Shown here: positions 27,298-35,954 of the stretch, piece after piece
Numbering within the stretch: position 1 is the first letter of the stretch
Layout of the letters: every line of letters starts with the position of its first letter
Assembly: GCA_947453625.1 (NCBI GenBank)
Contig: CANGHK010000002.1
Location: forward strand, 111,774-175,773
Origin: Burkholderiales bacterium
GTDB lineage: Bacteria; Pseudomonadota; Gammaproteobacteria; Burkholderiales; Burkholderiaceae_C
DNA: 64,000 bases
Direction of reading: 5' to 3'
Notes under the pieces: model-generated
Database searches by the model: none
Told to the model about the DNA's origin: nothing
The model's input: the letters and a program-made list of their open reading frames with translations, nothing else
Program-made: the position numbers and the translations under genes

Positions 27298-27366
27298 GGC
27301 TGCTTCCTTTGACGAACGAAGGCGAAGCGGCTCACTCTAGGCCGATGCGGCGATGGCACCATCCCT

Positions 27367-27436
27367 ATGCCGCATGCCGCATGCCGCATGCCGCATGCCG
27401 CATGCCGCATGCCGCATGCCGCATGCCGCATGCCGC
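27367..27436. repeat. Perfect heptanucleotide tandem array, ATGCCGC x 10
   Basis: Ten uninterrupted copies of a 7-bp unit span exactly 70 bp with no mismatch. The array lies between metW and the 1203-residue membrane-protein gene, 70-139 nt upstream of the latter's ATG, in the region where its promoter should be. Perfect short tandem arrays tend to change copy number by slippage, and each step would move flanking promoter elements by 7 bp. It could equally be neutral. The remaining approximately 110 bp of the gap show only a ribosome-binding site next to 27297. Confidence 0.95.
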
Positions 27437-27475
27437 GCCGCCACCGGCCCGGACCTTGCCGCCGTAGCCCCGGCG

Positions 27476-28108
27476 CTAACTTCGTTCGAACTTGAACAGC
27501 GCCACGCTGGCCGTCAGGTTGGGCCAGCGCCGCACCGCACGGCCGGACTGCAGGCCGAAGCTGTCGAGGATGTTCAGGCCGTTGCGCCGTGCCAGCACCT
27601 CGAAATCGGCAAAGGTGCCAACCCGGATGTTGGGCGTGTCATACCACTCGTAGGGCAGGGTGCGCGTCACCGGCATACGGCCGCGCAACACCGACAGCCG
27701 GTTCGGCCAATGCGCGAAGTTGGGGAAGCTGACGATGCCGATGCGGCCCACCCGGGCCGTCTCGCGCAGCATCTTCTCGGTGTTGCGCAGGTGCTGCAGC
27801 GTCTGCAACTGCAGCACCACGTCGAAGCTGCGGTCGCCGAACAGCGCCAGACCGTCTTCCAGATTGAGCTGCACCACGTTGACGCCGCGCCGGGCGCAGG
27901 CCAGCACGTTGGCGTCGGCGATCTCGACGCCGTAGCCGCTGCAGCCCCTGGCCTGCTGCAGATGCGCCAGCAGCGCGCCGTTGCCGCAGCCCAGGTCGAG
28001 CACGCGCGACCCCGCGGGCACCAGTTCGGCGACCAGCGCCTGTTCGGGCGTGATATGCGGCATGTCCCGCGCTGTGTCGGCCCGTGCCGTTGGGGTGGGG
28101 CCGGTCAC
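27476..28108 (-). CDS. metW: Methionine biosynthesis protein MetW
   Basis: This is a class I SAM-dependent methyltransferase-fold protein that works with MetX in homoserine acylation and methionine synthesis in many proteobacteria. The 210-residue protein has the SAM-binding motif [12 protein letters not shown] (about 37-48), then GVEIADANV and [10 protein letters not shown], and the MetW-type segment [13 protein letters not shown]. The start is taken as GTG 28108, which overlaps the metX stop as GTGA; an ATG at 28063 is an alternative and would give a more family-like N-terminus. metX-metW is a standard pair in Burkholderiales. Confidence 0.93.
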   Translation of the reverse strand: MTGPTPTARADTARDMPHITPEQALVAELVPAGSRVLDLGCGNGALLAHLQQARGCSGYGVEIADANVLACARRGVNVVQLNLEDGLALFGDRSFDVVLQLQTLQHLRNTEKMLRETARVGRIGIVSFPNFAHWPNRLSVLRGRMPVTRTLPYEWYDTPNIRVGTFADFEVLARRNGLNILDSFGLQSGRAVRRWPNLTASVALFKFERS

Positions 28109-29250
28109 CCTGCCAGCTCCGCGGCGATGCGCTCGAAGGTGGCGCGCAACACGCCGTGGTAGCGCGGGTCCTCGAGCAGGAAGGCGTCGTGACCATGCGG
28201 CGCTGCGATCTCGGCGTAGCTGACGTCGATTCGGTTGTCGACCAGCGCCTTGACGATCTCGCGCGAGCGTGCCGGCGCAAAGCGCCAGTCGGTGGTGAAG
28301 CTGATCACCAGGAAGCGCTTGCCGCGCGCCGCCGCAAACGCCGCCGACAAGTCACCGCCAAACGCCAGCGCCGGGTCGAAGTAATCCAGCGCGCGGGTGA
28401 TCAGCAGGTAGGTGTTGGCGTCGAAATACTCGCTGAACTTGTCGCCCTGGTAGCGCAGGTAGCTCTCGATCTGGAACTCGATGTCCTGGGTCGAGTAGCC
28501 CAGCTCGGCCGCGCGCATCTGGCGGCCGAACTTCTCTTCCATCGAATCGTCCGACAGGTAGGTGATGTGCCCGATCATGCGCGCCACCCGCAGGCCGCGC
28601 TTGGGCAGCACGCCGTGGGCGCGGTAATGGCCGCCGTGGAAATCGGGGTCGGTGATGATGGCGCGCCGCGCTACCTCGTTGAAGGCGATGTTCTGCGCCG
28701 ACAGGTTGGGCGCCGTGGCCACCGCGATGCATTCCCCCACCCGCGCCGGGTGGCGCAGGGTCCAGCTCAAGGCCTGCATGCCGCCCAGGCTGCCGCCCAG
28801 CACCGCGGCCAGCGTCGTGATGCCCAGCGTGTCGAGCAGTCTGGCCTGGGCGTCGACCCAGTCCTCGACCGTGACGACCGGGAAATCGGCGCCCCAGGCC
28901 TGCCCGCCCTTGGCGGGGTCGGGATGCGGGTGGGTCGGGCCGGTCGAGCCGAAGCAAGATCCCAGGTTGTTGACGCCGATGACGAAGAAGTGGTCGGTGT
29001 CCAGCGGCTTGCCGGGGCCGATCAGGTTGTCCCACCAGCCCTCGCTGCGGTCGACGCCGGCATGGGTGCCCGCCACATGGTGGCTGGCGTTCAGCGCATG
29101 GCAGACCAGCACCGCATTGCTGCGCGCCGCGTTGAGTTGGCCGTAGGTCTCGTAGACCAGTTCGTAGTCGGCCAGCGTCGCGCCGCTCTTGAGCTGCAGC
29201 GGCGCATCGAAACGCATCGTCTGGGGACTGACGTGACCGACAGAGGCCAT
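28105..29250 (-). CDS. metX: Homoserine O-acyltransferase (succinyl- or acetyltransferase) MetX
   Basis: This alpha/beta-hydrolase-fold enzyme activates homoserine with acetyl- or succinyl-CoA, the first committed step of methionine synthesis. The 381-residue protein has the MetX signatures [25 protein letters not shown], the nucleophile Ser in [11 protein letters not shown], and the catalytic Asp and His near its C-terminus ([10 protein letters not shown] and [10 protein letters not shown]). Sequence alone does not settle the acyl donor; proteobacterial MetX enzymes paired with MetW are often succinyltransferases. The start is ATG 29250, where family similarity begins. Its leader contains a compact nested hairpin (29274-29313). 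Confidence 0.96.
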   Translation of the reverse strand: MASVGHVSPQTMRFDAPLQLKSGATLADYELVYETYGQLNAARSNAVLVCHALNASHHVAGTHAGVDRSEGWWDNLIGPGKPLDTDHFFVIGVNNLGSCFGSTGPTHPHPDPAKGGQAWGADFPVVTVEDWVDAQARLLDTLGITTLAAVLGGSLGGMQALSWTLRHPARVGECIAVATAPNLSAQNIAFNEVARRAIITDPDFHGGHYRAHGVLPKRGLRVARMIGHITYLSDDSMEEKFGRQMRAAELGYSTQDIEFQIESYLRYQGDKFSEYFDANTYLLITRALDYFDPALAFGGDLSAAFAAARGKRFLVISFTTDWRFAPARSREIVKALVDNRIDVSYAEIAAPHGHDAFLLEDPRYHGVLRATFERIAAELAG

Positions 29251-29273
29251 GGTGTGTTGATGATGTCCCAATG

Positions 29274-29313
29274 AGAACCCGGCAGCGCTGCAAAGCGTGG
29301 TTACCGGGCGGGT
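29274..29313 (-). promoter_or_regulatory. Structured leader immediately upstream of metX
   Basis: On the metX strand the 40 nt shortly before the start codon can fold as nested hairpins: an outer ACCCG/CGGGT stem, a CCGG/CCGG stem and an inner CGCT-TTGC-AGCG hairpin. It ends 24 nt before the start. It could be a transcriptional or translational control element for methionine synthesis. It does not fit the SAM-II consensus that I know. A -10-like TATACT lies further upstream (29378-29383, minus strand). Confidence 0.35.
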
Positions 29314-29532
29314 CATCACGTTTAGCGGCATTTTTAAAGCGCCCGCAATCTGGAACAAATCGGCGCTGGGGCTTTGAAGTATAGCCAGCACCCGGCTGCG
29401 CCGACCTTGAGCTGCGGCGTGGCTTTCGCGGCGTGGCGGCCAACAACGGGCATCCAGACCGGCGCTGCCGCGGCAGCACCGGTCTGGCCCACACGCCAAG
29501 GACGCCGAATGGCCCTGCGCCAACCCGCCCGC

Positions 29533-29841
29533 GCCTCCGCGGTGACGCTGTTGTTGCTGGCCGGTGTGGAGATGACCCGCGTGCGCGGCACGATGGAGAA
29601 TCCTCTCGCCACCCCGGTGCGGCCGCTCGAGGTGATGATGGGCGAAAAGATCGTGCCCTGCGTCGCGATCGGCCGTGTTCAGCTCGGCGTGATCATGGCT
29701 GCGGCCTGGCTGCTGTTCGAGGTTCCGATGAACGGCAGCTTCATGCTGATGATGGCGATGAGTGGCGTCTTCATGCTCGCCAATCTGGCGGTGGGCTTCA
29801 CCTGCTCGACCCTGGCGCGCTACCGCCAGACCCTGGATTGA
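29533..29841 (+). pseudogene. Remnant of an ABC-2 type transporter permease
   Basis: The reading frame ending at 29841 contains the core of an ABC-2 permease (YhhJ-like drug/antibiotic export group): [20 protein letters not shown], then a hydrophobic stretch with [11 protein letters not shown], and [17 protein letters not shown]. Complete proteins of this family are around 370 residues. Here both ends are missing: the sequence upstream of 29533 is unrelated and the frame stops right after the conserved segment. The residues [14 protein letters not shown] look partly decayed compared with the usual GKIxPYxxIG. No ABC ATPase partner is nearby. This is most likely a leftover of a deleted transporter operon between metX and the GST gene. 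Confidence 0.75.
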
Positions 29842-29851
29842 CGGCGCCCGT

Positions 29852-30466
29852 TCAGGCCTTGGGCGGCGCGGTGTCGATGAAGCTGGGGCGCGTCGCCAGC
29901 TTTTCGGCCAGCCTGGCCAGATTGGCGTGGTCGCCGCGCCAGTCGATGTGGTCGAAGCGGAAATCGAGGTAGGACAGCACGCAACCCACCGCCACGTCGG
30001 CGAGCGTGAAATGGTTGCCGTTGCACCAGGGCTTGTCGCCCAGCCCGCTGCCCATGGCCATCAGCGCGTTGCCGACCCGGCTCATCTGGCGGTCTATCCA
30101 GGGCTGGCTGCGTGCGCCCTCGCGCGGACCCCAGCTGGCTTCCATGCGCGCCAGCACCAGTGCATCGCAAGCGCCGTCGGCCAAGGCTTCCCAGGTGCGC
30201 ACTTCCACCCGCTCGCGGCCGGACGGCGGGATCAGCTTGCCCACCGGCGACAAGGTGTCGACATATTCGACGATCACGCGCGAGTCGAATATCGCTTCGC
30301 CGCCCTCCATCACCAGGCAGGGCACCTTACCCAGCGGGTTGTGCTTGAGCATCGCGTCGCTGCCCCAGACATCTTCCAGCACGAACTGGTAGTCGAGCTT
30401 TTTTTCAGCCATCACCACGCGCACTTTGCGAACGTAGGGGCTGGTGAGCGATCCGATGAGTTTCAT
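29852..30466 (-). CDS. Glutathione S-transferase family protein
   Basis: This is a cytoplasmic thiol transferase of 204 residues. The thioredoxin-like N-terminal domain starts [16 protein letters not shown], where Ser/Thr residues near position 6-9 take the glutathione-activating place. It contains the cis-Pro loop [11 protein letters not shown] and the glutathione-binding pair in [11 protein letters not shown]. The alpha-helical C-terminal domain has the N-capping motif FTLADVAVG. The substrate is unknown. It resembles the YibF-like group common in Burkholderiales. It is transcribed after the codA-like gene (76-nt gap) and ends 10 nt from the ABC permease remnant. Confidence 0.92.
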   Translation of the reverse strand: MKLIGSLTSPYVRKVRVVMAEKKLDYQFVLEDVWGSDAMLKHNPLGKVPCLVMEGGEAIFDSRVIVEYVDTLSPVGKLIPPSGRERVEVRTWEALADGACDALVLARMEASWGPREGARSQPWIDRQMSRVGNALMAMGSGLGDKPWCNGNHFTLADVAVGCVLSYLDFRFDHIDWRGDHANLARLAEKLATRPSFIDTAPPKA

Positions 30467-30542
30467 GTTGATCTGTTCTGATGGGGCTTCCCTGACATTT
30501 TCATTCTAGCCAACGCCGCCCCGGCCGGCGCCGCGTCGACGA

Positions 30543-31826
30543 TCACTGTGGCAAAACCCAGTCTATTCGTGAAGGCCTGCCGGGCAGCGACAGCGTGGCG
30601 GCGGCGTCCGGCGCGGTGGCGATCACCCGGCCGCGCCGGATCACTTTGAGCCTTGCCGGCCGCAGGCGCAGCGCCTCCACCGCCGAGCGCGCCTGCAGCA
30701 GCACGAAGTCGGCGTGGCAGCCCGGCGTCAGGCCGTAGTCCGGCAAGCCCATCACCCGGGCCGCGTTGACCGTCACCGCGTCGAAGCAGGCCCGCATCTG
30801 CGCCTGCGAGGTCATCTGCGCCACATGCAGTCCCATCTGCGCCACCTCCAGCATGTCGGCCGAGCCCAGCGCGTACCAGGGGTCCATCACGCAGTCGTGG
30901 CCGAAGGCGACGTTGACGCCGCCAGCCATCAGTTCGGGCACCCGCGTCATGCCGCGCCGCTTGGGGTAACTGTCGTGCCGGCCCTGCAGCGTGATGTTGA
31001 TCAGCGGGTTGGCCACTGCGTGCACGCCAGCCTCGGCAATCAGCGGGATCAGCTTGGAGACGTAGTAGTTGTCCATCGAGTGCATCGAGGTCAGGTGCGA
31101 GCCGGTGACCCGCCCTGCCAGCCCGAGGCGCCGGGCGTGGAAGGCCAATGTCTCGATGTGGCGTGACAACGGATCGTCGCTCTCGTCGCAGTGCATGTCG
31201 ACCGGCAGGCCGCGCTCGGCCGCCAGTTCGCAGAGCAGGCGAACGCTCTCGGCGCCTTGTTCGGCAGTGCGCTCGAAATGCGGGATGCCGCCCACCAAGT
31301 CCACGCCCAGGTCCAGCGCGCGCTTCAAGTTGGCCAGCGCGCCCGGCGCCCGCAGCAGCCCGTCCTGCGGGAAGGCCACCAGTTGCAGGTCGAGGTAGGG
31401 CGCGACCCGTTGCCTGACCTCCAGCAGCGCATGCACCGCCAACAGGCGCGGGTCGCAGACGTCGACATGGCTGCGGATCGCCAGCAAGCCCTTGGCCACC
31501 GCCCAGTCGCAGTACTGCAGCGCACGCTCGACCAGCGCCTCCTGCGTCAGCAGGGGTTTGAGCTCGCCCCACAGCGCGATGCCCTCGAGCAGCGTGCCGC
31601 TGGCGTTGACCCGCGGCAGGCCGTGACTCAGCGTGGCGTCGAGGTGGAAATGGGCGTCGACGAAGGGCGGGCTGAGCAGCCAGCCGGCGGCGTCCATCAG
31701 TTCGACGCCCTCGGGCAGCGGGCGGCCGTCGAACAGCCGCTCGCCGATCACCGCGATGCGGCCGTCCTGCACCAGCAGGTCGATGTCGGTGCGGCCGTCG
31801 GGCAGGGTGGCGTGGCGGATCAGCAT
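30543..31826 (-). CDS. codA: Cytosine deaminase-like amidohydrolase
   Basis: This is a metal-dependent hydrolase of 427 residues in the cytosine deaminase/isoguanine deaminase group. Metal ligands appear as the HxH of DAHFHLD (about 57-63), the His in DMHCDES, the HLTSMHSM segment and the Asp in FGHDCVMDPW. The arrangement and length match CodA, which deaminates cytosine to uracil for pyrimidine salvage. Other substrates such as isocytosine or related N-heterocycles are possible, so the symbol is tentative. No cytosine permease gene is adjacent. Confidence 0.87.
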   Translation of the reverse strand: MLIRHATLPDGRTDIDLLVQDGRIAVIGERLFDGRPLPEGVELMDAAGWLLSPPFVDAHFHLDATLSHGLPRVNASGTLLEGIALWGELKPLLTQEALVERALQYCDWAVAKGLLAIRSHVDVCDPRLLAVHALLEVRQRVAPYLDLQLVAFPQDGLLRAPGALANLKRALDLGVDLVGGIPHFERTAEQGAESVRLLCELAAERGLPVDMHCDESDDPLSRHIETLAFHARRLGLAGRVTGSHLTSMHSMDNYYVSKLIPLIAEAGVHAVANPLINITLQGRHDSYPKRRGMTRVPELMAGGVNVAFGHDCVMDPWYALGSADMLEVAQMGLHVAQMTSQAQMRACFDAVTVNAARVMGLPDYGLTPGCHADFVLLQARSAVEALRLRPARLKVIRRGRVIATAPDAAATLSLPGRPSRIDWVLPQ

Positions 31827-32031
31827 GGGGGCCTCTCGGGTAGGTGGCGCAGGGGGCGCGAAAGCGCGGCATGACCGTCGGATGGTGGCCGGTGCGGCAG
31901 GCGCCAGCGTAACCCGAGCCAGTGCAGAACTGGCGCGGCGGCGGCGCCCGCCGCAGGGTGTTCCCGCCAGCCGCTAGCATGGGGACTCCGCGCGCCGTGC
32001 CGCGCTCCCGCAGCTGAATTGCCAACGCCTC

Positions 32032-33228
32032 ATGTCCTCCAGCCCCCGCATCCCCGGCCGCCGCCTGCTGCAATCCCCCGGCCCCACGCCGGTGCCCGAC
32101 GAGGTGCTGTACGCGATGGCGCGCCAGCCCATGGACCTGGGCGACCCGCGGCTGGACGCCAGCATCGCCGCCTGCGAGGCCGGCCTGCGCGGACTGCTGC
32201 ACAGCGACAGCGCCGAGGTCTTCTTCTACGCCACCAACGGCCATGGCGCCTGGGAGGTGGTCGTGGAGAACCTGCTGCCGCCAGGCGGGCGGGTGCTGAT
32301 CCCGGGCACCGGGCATTTCTCCGAATCCTGGGCGCTGCAGACCGAAGCGCTCGGTCGCCAGGTGATCCGCACGCCCTGGAACCCGGGCTGGCCGATAGAC
32401 ACTGCGGCGGTCACCCAGGCCTTGCGCGACGACACCGGGCAGCAGATCGTCGCGGTGTTCGTGGTCCACACCGACACCGCCAGCGGCATCACCAGCGACC
32501 TGCCGGCCCTGCGCGCCGCGATCGACGCCGCCGGTCACCCGGCGCTGCTGGTGGTCGACGCGGTGGCCTCGCTGGCCTGCACGCCGATCGCGATGGACGC
32601 GCTGCCGGCCAACGTGTTGCTGGGGGCGTCGCAGAAAGGCCTGATGACGCCGCCCGGCATAGGCTTCGTGGCGGTCGACGCCAAGGCCGCCGCGGTGGCC
32701 GCGCGCAACCCGGCGCCGCGCTTCTACTGGGACTGGCGGCCGCGCCAGAGCCCGCTGAGCTACCGCAAGTTCTGCGGCACGCCGCCGCAGACCCTGCTGT
32801 TCGGGCTGGAGGCGGCCTTCGCGCTGATCGCGCAAGAAGGCGAGGACGCGCTCTACGCAAGGCACCGCCGGCTGGCCGGCGCGGTGCAGGCCGCGGTGGC
32901 GGCCTGGGCCGAGGCCGGCGCGCTCGACTTCTTCGCCCGCGACCCGGCCACCCGTTCGGTCTCGGTGACCACCATCACCGTGCCCGAGGGCGTCGATGTC
33001 GACGCGCTGCGCCAGGTGGCGCGCGAGCGCTTCGGCGTGGCGATGGCCGGCGGTCTGGGGTCGCTGACCGGCAAGGCCTTCCGCATCGGCCACCTGGGCG
33101 ACAGCAATGCCGCCACCATCCTGGGCTGCCTGGGCGCGATCGATGCCGCGCTGCGGGTGCAGGGCATCCCGGCCGGGCGCGGCGGCGTGCAGGCGGCGAT
33201 CGACCACCTGGTGGCCACCGACGACTGA
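32032..33228 (+). CDS. Class V aminotransferase, alanine/serine-glyoxylate aminotransferase type
   Basis: This is a PLP-dependent enzyme of 398 residues. The N-terminal LLQSPGPTPVPDEVLYAM and the Schiff-base Lys in GASQKGLMTPPG are typical of the AGXT/SgaA group, which transfers amino groups to glyoxylate. A conserved Arg for substrate carboxylate is expected in FRIGHLGD near the C-terminus. The PLP phosphate region is in TNGHGAWE and the ring-stacking Asp in VVDAVAS. It starts a plus-strand group with a MaoC-like hydratase and a CitE-like lyase (78-nt gap). The link is suggestive, since the lyase family can make glyoxylate, but transcription as one unit is not certain. Confidence 0.88.
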   Translation: MSSSPRIPGRRLLQSPGPTPVPDEVLYAMARQPMDLGDPRLDASIAACEAGLRGLLHSDSAEVFFYATNGHGAWEVVVENLLPPGGRVLIPGTGHFSESWALQTEALGRQVIRTPWNPGWPIDTAAVTQALRDDTGQQIVAVFVVHTDTASGITSDLPALRAAIDAAGHPALLVVDAVASLACTPIAMDALPANVLLGASQKGLMTPPGIGFVAVDAKAAAVAARNPAPRFYWDWRPRQSPLSYRKFCGTPPQTLLFGLEAAFALIAQEGEDALYARHRRLAGAVQAAVAAWAEAGALDFFARDPATRSVSVTTITVPEGVDVDALRQVARERFGVAMAGGLGSLTGKAFRIGHLGDSNAATILGCLGAIDAALRVQGIPAGRGGVQAAIDHLVATDD

Positions 33229-33306
33229 ACGAGCCGAGCAGCGTCGGGCGCGACAGATTTCAACTGCCGGACTGGCCGATCAGGCGGCCCGGCCCAGGAG
33301 ATTGCA

Positions 33307-34179
33307 GTGAACCCCCAAGACCATGACCATTCCCAAGACCTGAGTGCCTGGATCGGCCGCAGCGAGACGCTGCACGACACGCTCCATGTCACGCCGGTGG
33401 TGGCGCTGACGGCCACGCTCGACCATCCGCCGTCGCCGGTCGACCCCGGCACCGCGCTGCCGCCGCTGTGGCATTGGTTGTATTTCCTGCCTATGCACCG
33501 GCAGTCCGAGATCGGGCCCGATGGCCATCCCCGGCGCGGTGGTTTCCTGCCGCCGGTGCAACTGCCGCGCCGCATGTGGGCGGGCAGCCAGCTCGAGTTC
33601 CGCGCCCCGCTGCGGGTGGGCGACAGCGTGTCGCGCACCAGCACGATCGAGGATGTCAGCACCAAGGACGGGCGCAGCGGCCGGCTGGTCTTCGTCAAGG
33701 TGCGGCACGCGCTGCACTGCAACGGCGCTGCCGAGCCGGCAATCGTCGAGTTCCACGACATCGTCTACCGCCAAGCACAGCAGCCGGGCGACGTGGCGCC
33801 ACCGCCGCAGCGCGCGCCCGAGGGCGCGGCCTGGCAGCGCGAGATCGTGCCCGACGAGGTCTTGCTGTTCCGCTATTCGGCGCTGACCTTCAACGGCCAC
33901 CGCATCCACTACGACCGCCCCTATGTCACCCAGGTCGAGGGCTACCCCGGCCTGATCGTGCATGGTCCGCTGATCGCCACGCTGCTGCTGGACCTGCTGC
34001 GCAGGCAGCGGCCCGACGCCGAGGTGGCGAGCTTCCGCTTCAAGGCGGTGCGGCCGACTTTCGACCTGCACCCCTTCAGGGTCAACGGCCAGCTCGGCGC
34101 CGACGGCAAGACGGTGCGGCTCTGGGCCCAGGACCACGAAGGCTGGCTGACGATGGACGCCACCGCGACGCTGCGATGA
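33307..34179 (+). CDS. MaoC-fold acyl-CoA hydratase, itaconyl-CoA/mesaconyl-C4-CoA hydratase type
   Basis: This is a 290-residue double-hotdog hydratase. The N-terminal half (about 1-150) resembles FAS1-type dehydratase domains, with LPPLWHWLYFLP and RRMWAGSQLEF. The C-terminal half carries the catalytic hydratase motif with RYSALTFNGHRIHYDRPY (Asn/His site) and PGLIVHGPLIATLLLDL. This two-domain form is typical of mesaconyl-C4-CoA or itaconyl-CoA hydratase. The start is GTG 33307 with AGGAG just upstream; there is no competing ATG. Its stop overlaps the next gene as ATGA, so hydratase and lyase are translationally coupled, as expected for consecutive pathway steps. Confidence 0.88.
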   Translation: MNPQDHDHSQDLSAWIGRSETLHDTLHVTPVVALTATLDHPPSPVDPGTALPPLWHWLYFLPMHRQSEIGPDGHPRRGGFLPPVQLPRRMWAGSQLEFRAPLRVGDSVSRTSTIEDVSTKDGRSGRLVFVKVRHALHCNGAAEPAIVEFHDIVYRQAQQPGDVAPPPQRAPEGAAWQREIVPDEVLLFRYSALTFNGHRIHYDRPYVTQVEGYPGLIVHGPLIATLLLDLLRRQRPDAEVASFRFKAVRPTFDLHPFRVNGQLGADGKTVRLWAQDHEGWLTMDATATLR

Positions 34180-34991
34180 ACGCCCGCAGCTACCTCTTCG
34201 TGCCCGGCAACCGCCCCGAGCGCTTTGCCAAGGCGCTGGCCAGCGCGGCCGACATCGTCGTGCTCGACCTGGAAGACGCGGTGGCCGCCGAGGCCAAGGG
34301 CGCGGCGCGCGATGCGATCGCCAACTGGGCGGCGTCGGCCAGCCCGGCCGAGCGCCGGCGTTGCGCCGTGCGCATCAACGACACGGCGTCGGACGGCTTT
34401 GCCGATGACTTGCGGCTGCTGCGCGCGGCCGGGCTGGACGACGTGATGCTGCCCAAGGCCGAGGCGCCGGCGCAGATCGCGGCGGTCTGCGCCATGCTGC
34501 CCGCGGCCCGGCTGCTGGCGCTGATCGAAAGCGCGCGCGGCGTAGCCCAGGTCGACGCGGTGGCGGCCAGCGCGGGCGTGGTGCGGCTGGCCTTCGGCAC
34601 CCTCGACCTGGCGCTGGACCTCGATCTCGACATCGCCGAGTTGTCGGACGGCTTGTCGTTCGCGGCCAGCAGGTTGGTGATCGCCTCGCGCCTGGCCGGC
34701 CTGGCCGCGCCGGTGGCCGGCGTCACGCCGCAGTTCGACGACGAGGCCAGGCTGCTGGCCGACCTGGCCTGGTCGCGCCGCCATGGCCTGAGCGCCAAGC
34801 TGTGCATCCACCCCAAGCAGGTGGCGCCGCTGCACGCCGCGCTGGCGCCCAGCGCCCAGGCGCTGGACTGGGCGCGCCTTGTGCTGGCCGCCGAAGCCGC
34901 GTCACCCGGTGCGGCCAAGCTGGACGGCAGGATGATCGACCGGCCGGTGGTGCTGCAGGCGCAGCGCACGTTGCAGCGCGCCGCGCCTTGA
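34176..34991 (+). CDS. HpcH/HpaI (CitE-like) lyase, probable citramalyl-CoA or malyl-CoA-type lyase
   Basis: This is a TIM-barrel C-C lyase of 271 residues acting on a CoA thioester. Family motifs are SYLFVPGNRPERFAKAL at the start, DIVVLDLEDAV (metal Asp/Glu), CAVRINDT, MLPKAEA and LALIESARGV (metal-binding Glu). The C-terminal AKLCIHPKQV is also typical. Its size fits CitE-like stand-alone lyases such as (S)-citramalyl-CoA lyase rather than the longer serine-cycle malyl-CoA lyase. Paired with the preceding hydratase it suggests conversion of itaconyl-CoA through citramalyl-CoA to pyruvate and acetyl-CoA. No CoA transferase gene is in view, so the pathway is an inference. Confidence 0.87.
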   Translation: MNARSYLFVPGNRPERFAKALASAADIVVLDLEDAVAAEAKGAARDAIANWAASASPAERRRCAVRINDTASDGFADDLRLLRAAGLDDVMLPKAEAPAQIAAVCAMLPAARLLALIESARGVAQVDAVAASAGVVRLAFGTLDLALDLDLDIAELSDGLSFAASRLVIASRLAGLAAPVAGVTPQFDDEARLLADLAWSRRHGLSAKLCIHPKQVAPLHAALAPSAQALDWARLVLAAEAASPGAAKLDGRMIDRPVVLQAQRTLQRAAP

Positions 34992-35024
34992 AGTCACCGA
35001 CCCGCGGCGGCGCTGCCGCAGGCC

Positions 35025-35954
35025 TCAATCGGCCGTCAGGTCGGCCATCGTCGGCCCGCGCGAGACCTCGGGCAACACCGGTGCCGACCAACTGACGCCT
35101 TCCTCGGCGGCCCAGCGCGCCAGCCGGCCATCGGCCAGCGCATCGACGATCACCCGGTCGAACGCCGCGCGCACCTCGGCTGCCGGGGCCAGCGTCACGA
35201 AGCCCAGGTTGATGCCTATGGCCCGGCGGTAAGCGGCGGCGGCCAGTGGCGTGCCGGGGTGGCTGAGCTTCCAGCCGTCGAACATCGCCAGCGGCACGAA
35301 GGCCGCGTCGATGAGGCTGCCGCTGGGTTTGGCCAGTTCGGCCAAGGCGTCCTCGCGCTGCGTCAACGACACCAGCCGGGGCCGCAGCTCGCCGTTGTGC
35401 CAGCCCATCGCCGCGGCGCTGGCCATCGTGCCGCTGACTGCGCCCAGCCTGCGCTCGCCCAGGTCATCCAGCCGGTTCAAGGGCTGTGTGGCATCGCGCA
35501 ACACCACGCCCAGCGCCACCGCCTGGTAGGCCCGGCTCGGCGCCAGGGTGCCGAGTGCGACGAACGGCCGCTCACGCTTGCGCTTGGCGCCGGGATAGTC
35601 GGGGGTGCGTGAGCTGGGCCGAGTGGCCGGTCCCAGATCGCTGGCCAGCAGCGGGAAGCCGCTGGCGGCATCGCACAGCCCGGCCGACAGCAGCGCGTTG
35701 ACCTCGTGGGTCAGCGAGCTTTCCTTCTCGTAGTCGGACTCGAAGGGCAGCACCACCAGTTCGCGTCCCAGCGCGGCCGCTGCTGCCTGCGCGATGCGCA
35801 GGTCCAGCCCGCGCGGCTGGCCCTTGACCTGGTAGGACAAGGGGGCGTTGTCGCCCGACATGCACACCGTCAGCGGCGCGGCCACCGCGGACCCGGCGGC
35901 GCACAGCGACACCAGTGCGGCCAGCATGCGCCCGGTCTTACGGTTCTTTGCCAC
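35025..35954 (-). CDS. Periplasmic substrate-binding protein of the quinoprotein cluster (MxaJ/XoxJ-like)
   Basis: This is an exported type II periplasmic-binding-fold protein encoded last in the PQQ dehydrogenase cluster. The 309-residue product has a signal peptide (KNRKTGR basic start, hydrophobic core, cut after AVA), then LTVCMSGDNAPLSYQ and QPRGLDLRIAQAAAAALG, the style of MxaJ/XoxJ and PQQ-associated binding proteins. MxaJ/XoxJ are thought to help activate or load cofactors of methanol dehydrogenase. GTG 35954 is preferred because GGGGAG lies just upstream and it keeps the basic residues; ATG 35969 and ATG 35927 are alternatives. It overlaps the end of the cytochrome gene, so it is co-translated. 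Confidence 0.83.
   Translation of the reverse strand: MAKNRKTGRMLAALVSLCAAGSAVAAPLTVCMSGDNAPLSYQVKGQPRGLDLRIAQAAAAALGRELVVLPFESDYEKESSLTHEVNALLSAGLCDAASGFPLLASDLGPATRPSSRTPDYPGAKRKRERPFVALGTLAPSRAYQAVALGVVLRDATQPLNRLDDLGERRLGAVSGTMASAAAMGWHNGELRPRLVSLTQREDALAELAKPSGSLIDAAFVPLAMFDGWKLSHPGTPLAAAAYRRAIGINLGFVTLAPAAEVRAAFDRVIVDALADGRLARWAAEEGVSWSAPVLPEVSRGPTMADLTAD

Noticed and set aside
22627..27312. A 1561-codon open frame on the plus strand opposite the M20 peptidase, hydrolase and 1203-residue gene
   Set aside because: It is an antisense shadow typical of very GC-rich DNA; its translation is low-complexity Gly/Arg/Gln/His-rich and spans three real minus-strand genes.
27367..27436. CRISPR array
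   Set aside because: The repeat unit is 7 bp without spacers, so it is a simple tandem array, and no cas genes are present.
27353..28162. Plus-strand ORFs encoding repeated Met-Pro-His-Ala-Ala-Cys-Arg through the heptamer array
   Set aside because: The peptide repeat follows mechanically from reading a 7-bp array in all frames; there is no ribosome-binding site and the frame continues antisense to metW.
29251..29330. SAM-II riboswitch before metX
   Set aside because: Pairings exist, but the conserved loop and tail sequences that I know for SAM-II are not there; kept only as an unassigned structured leader.
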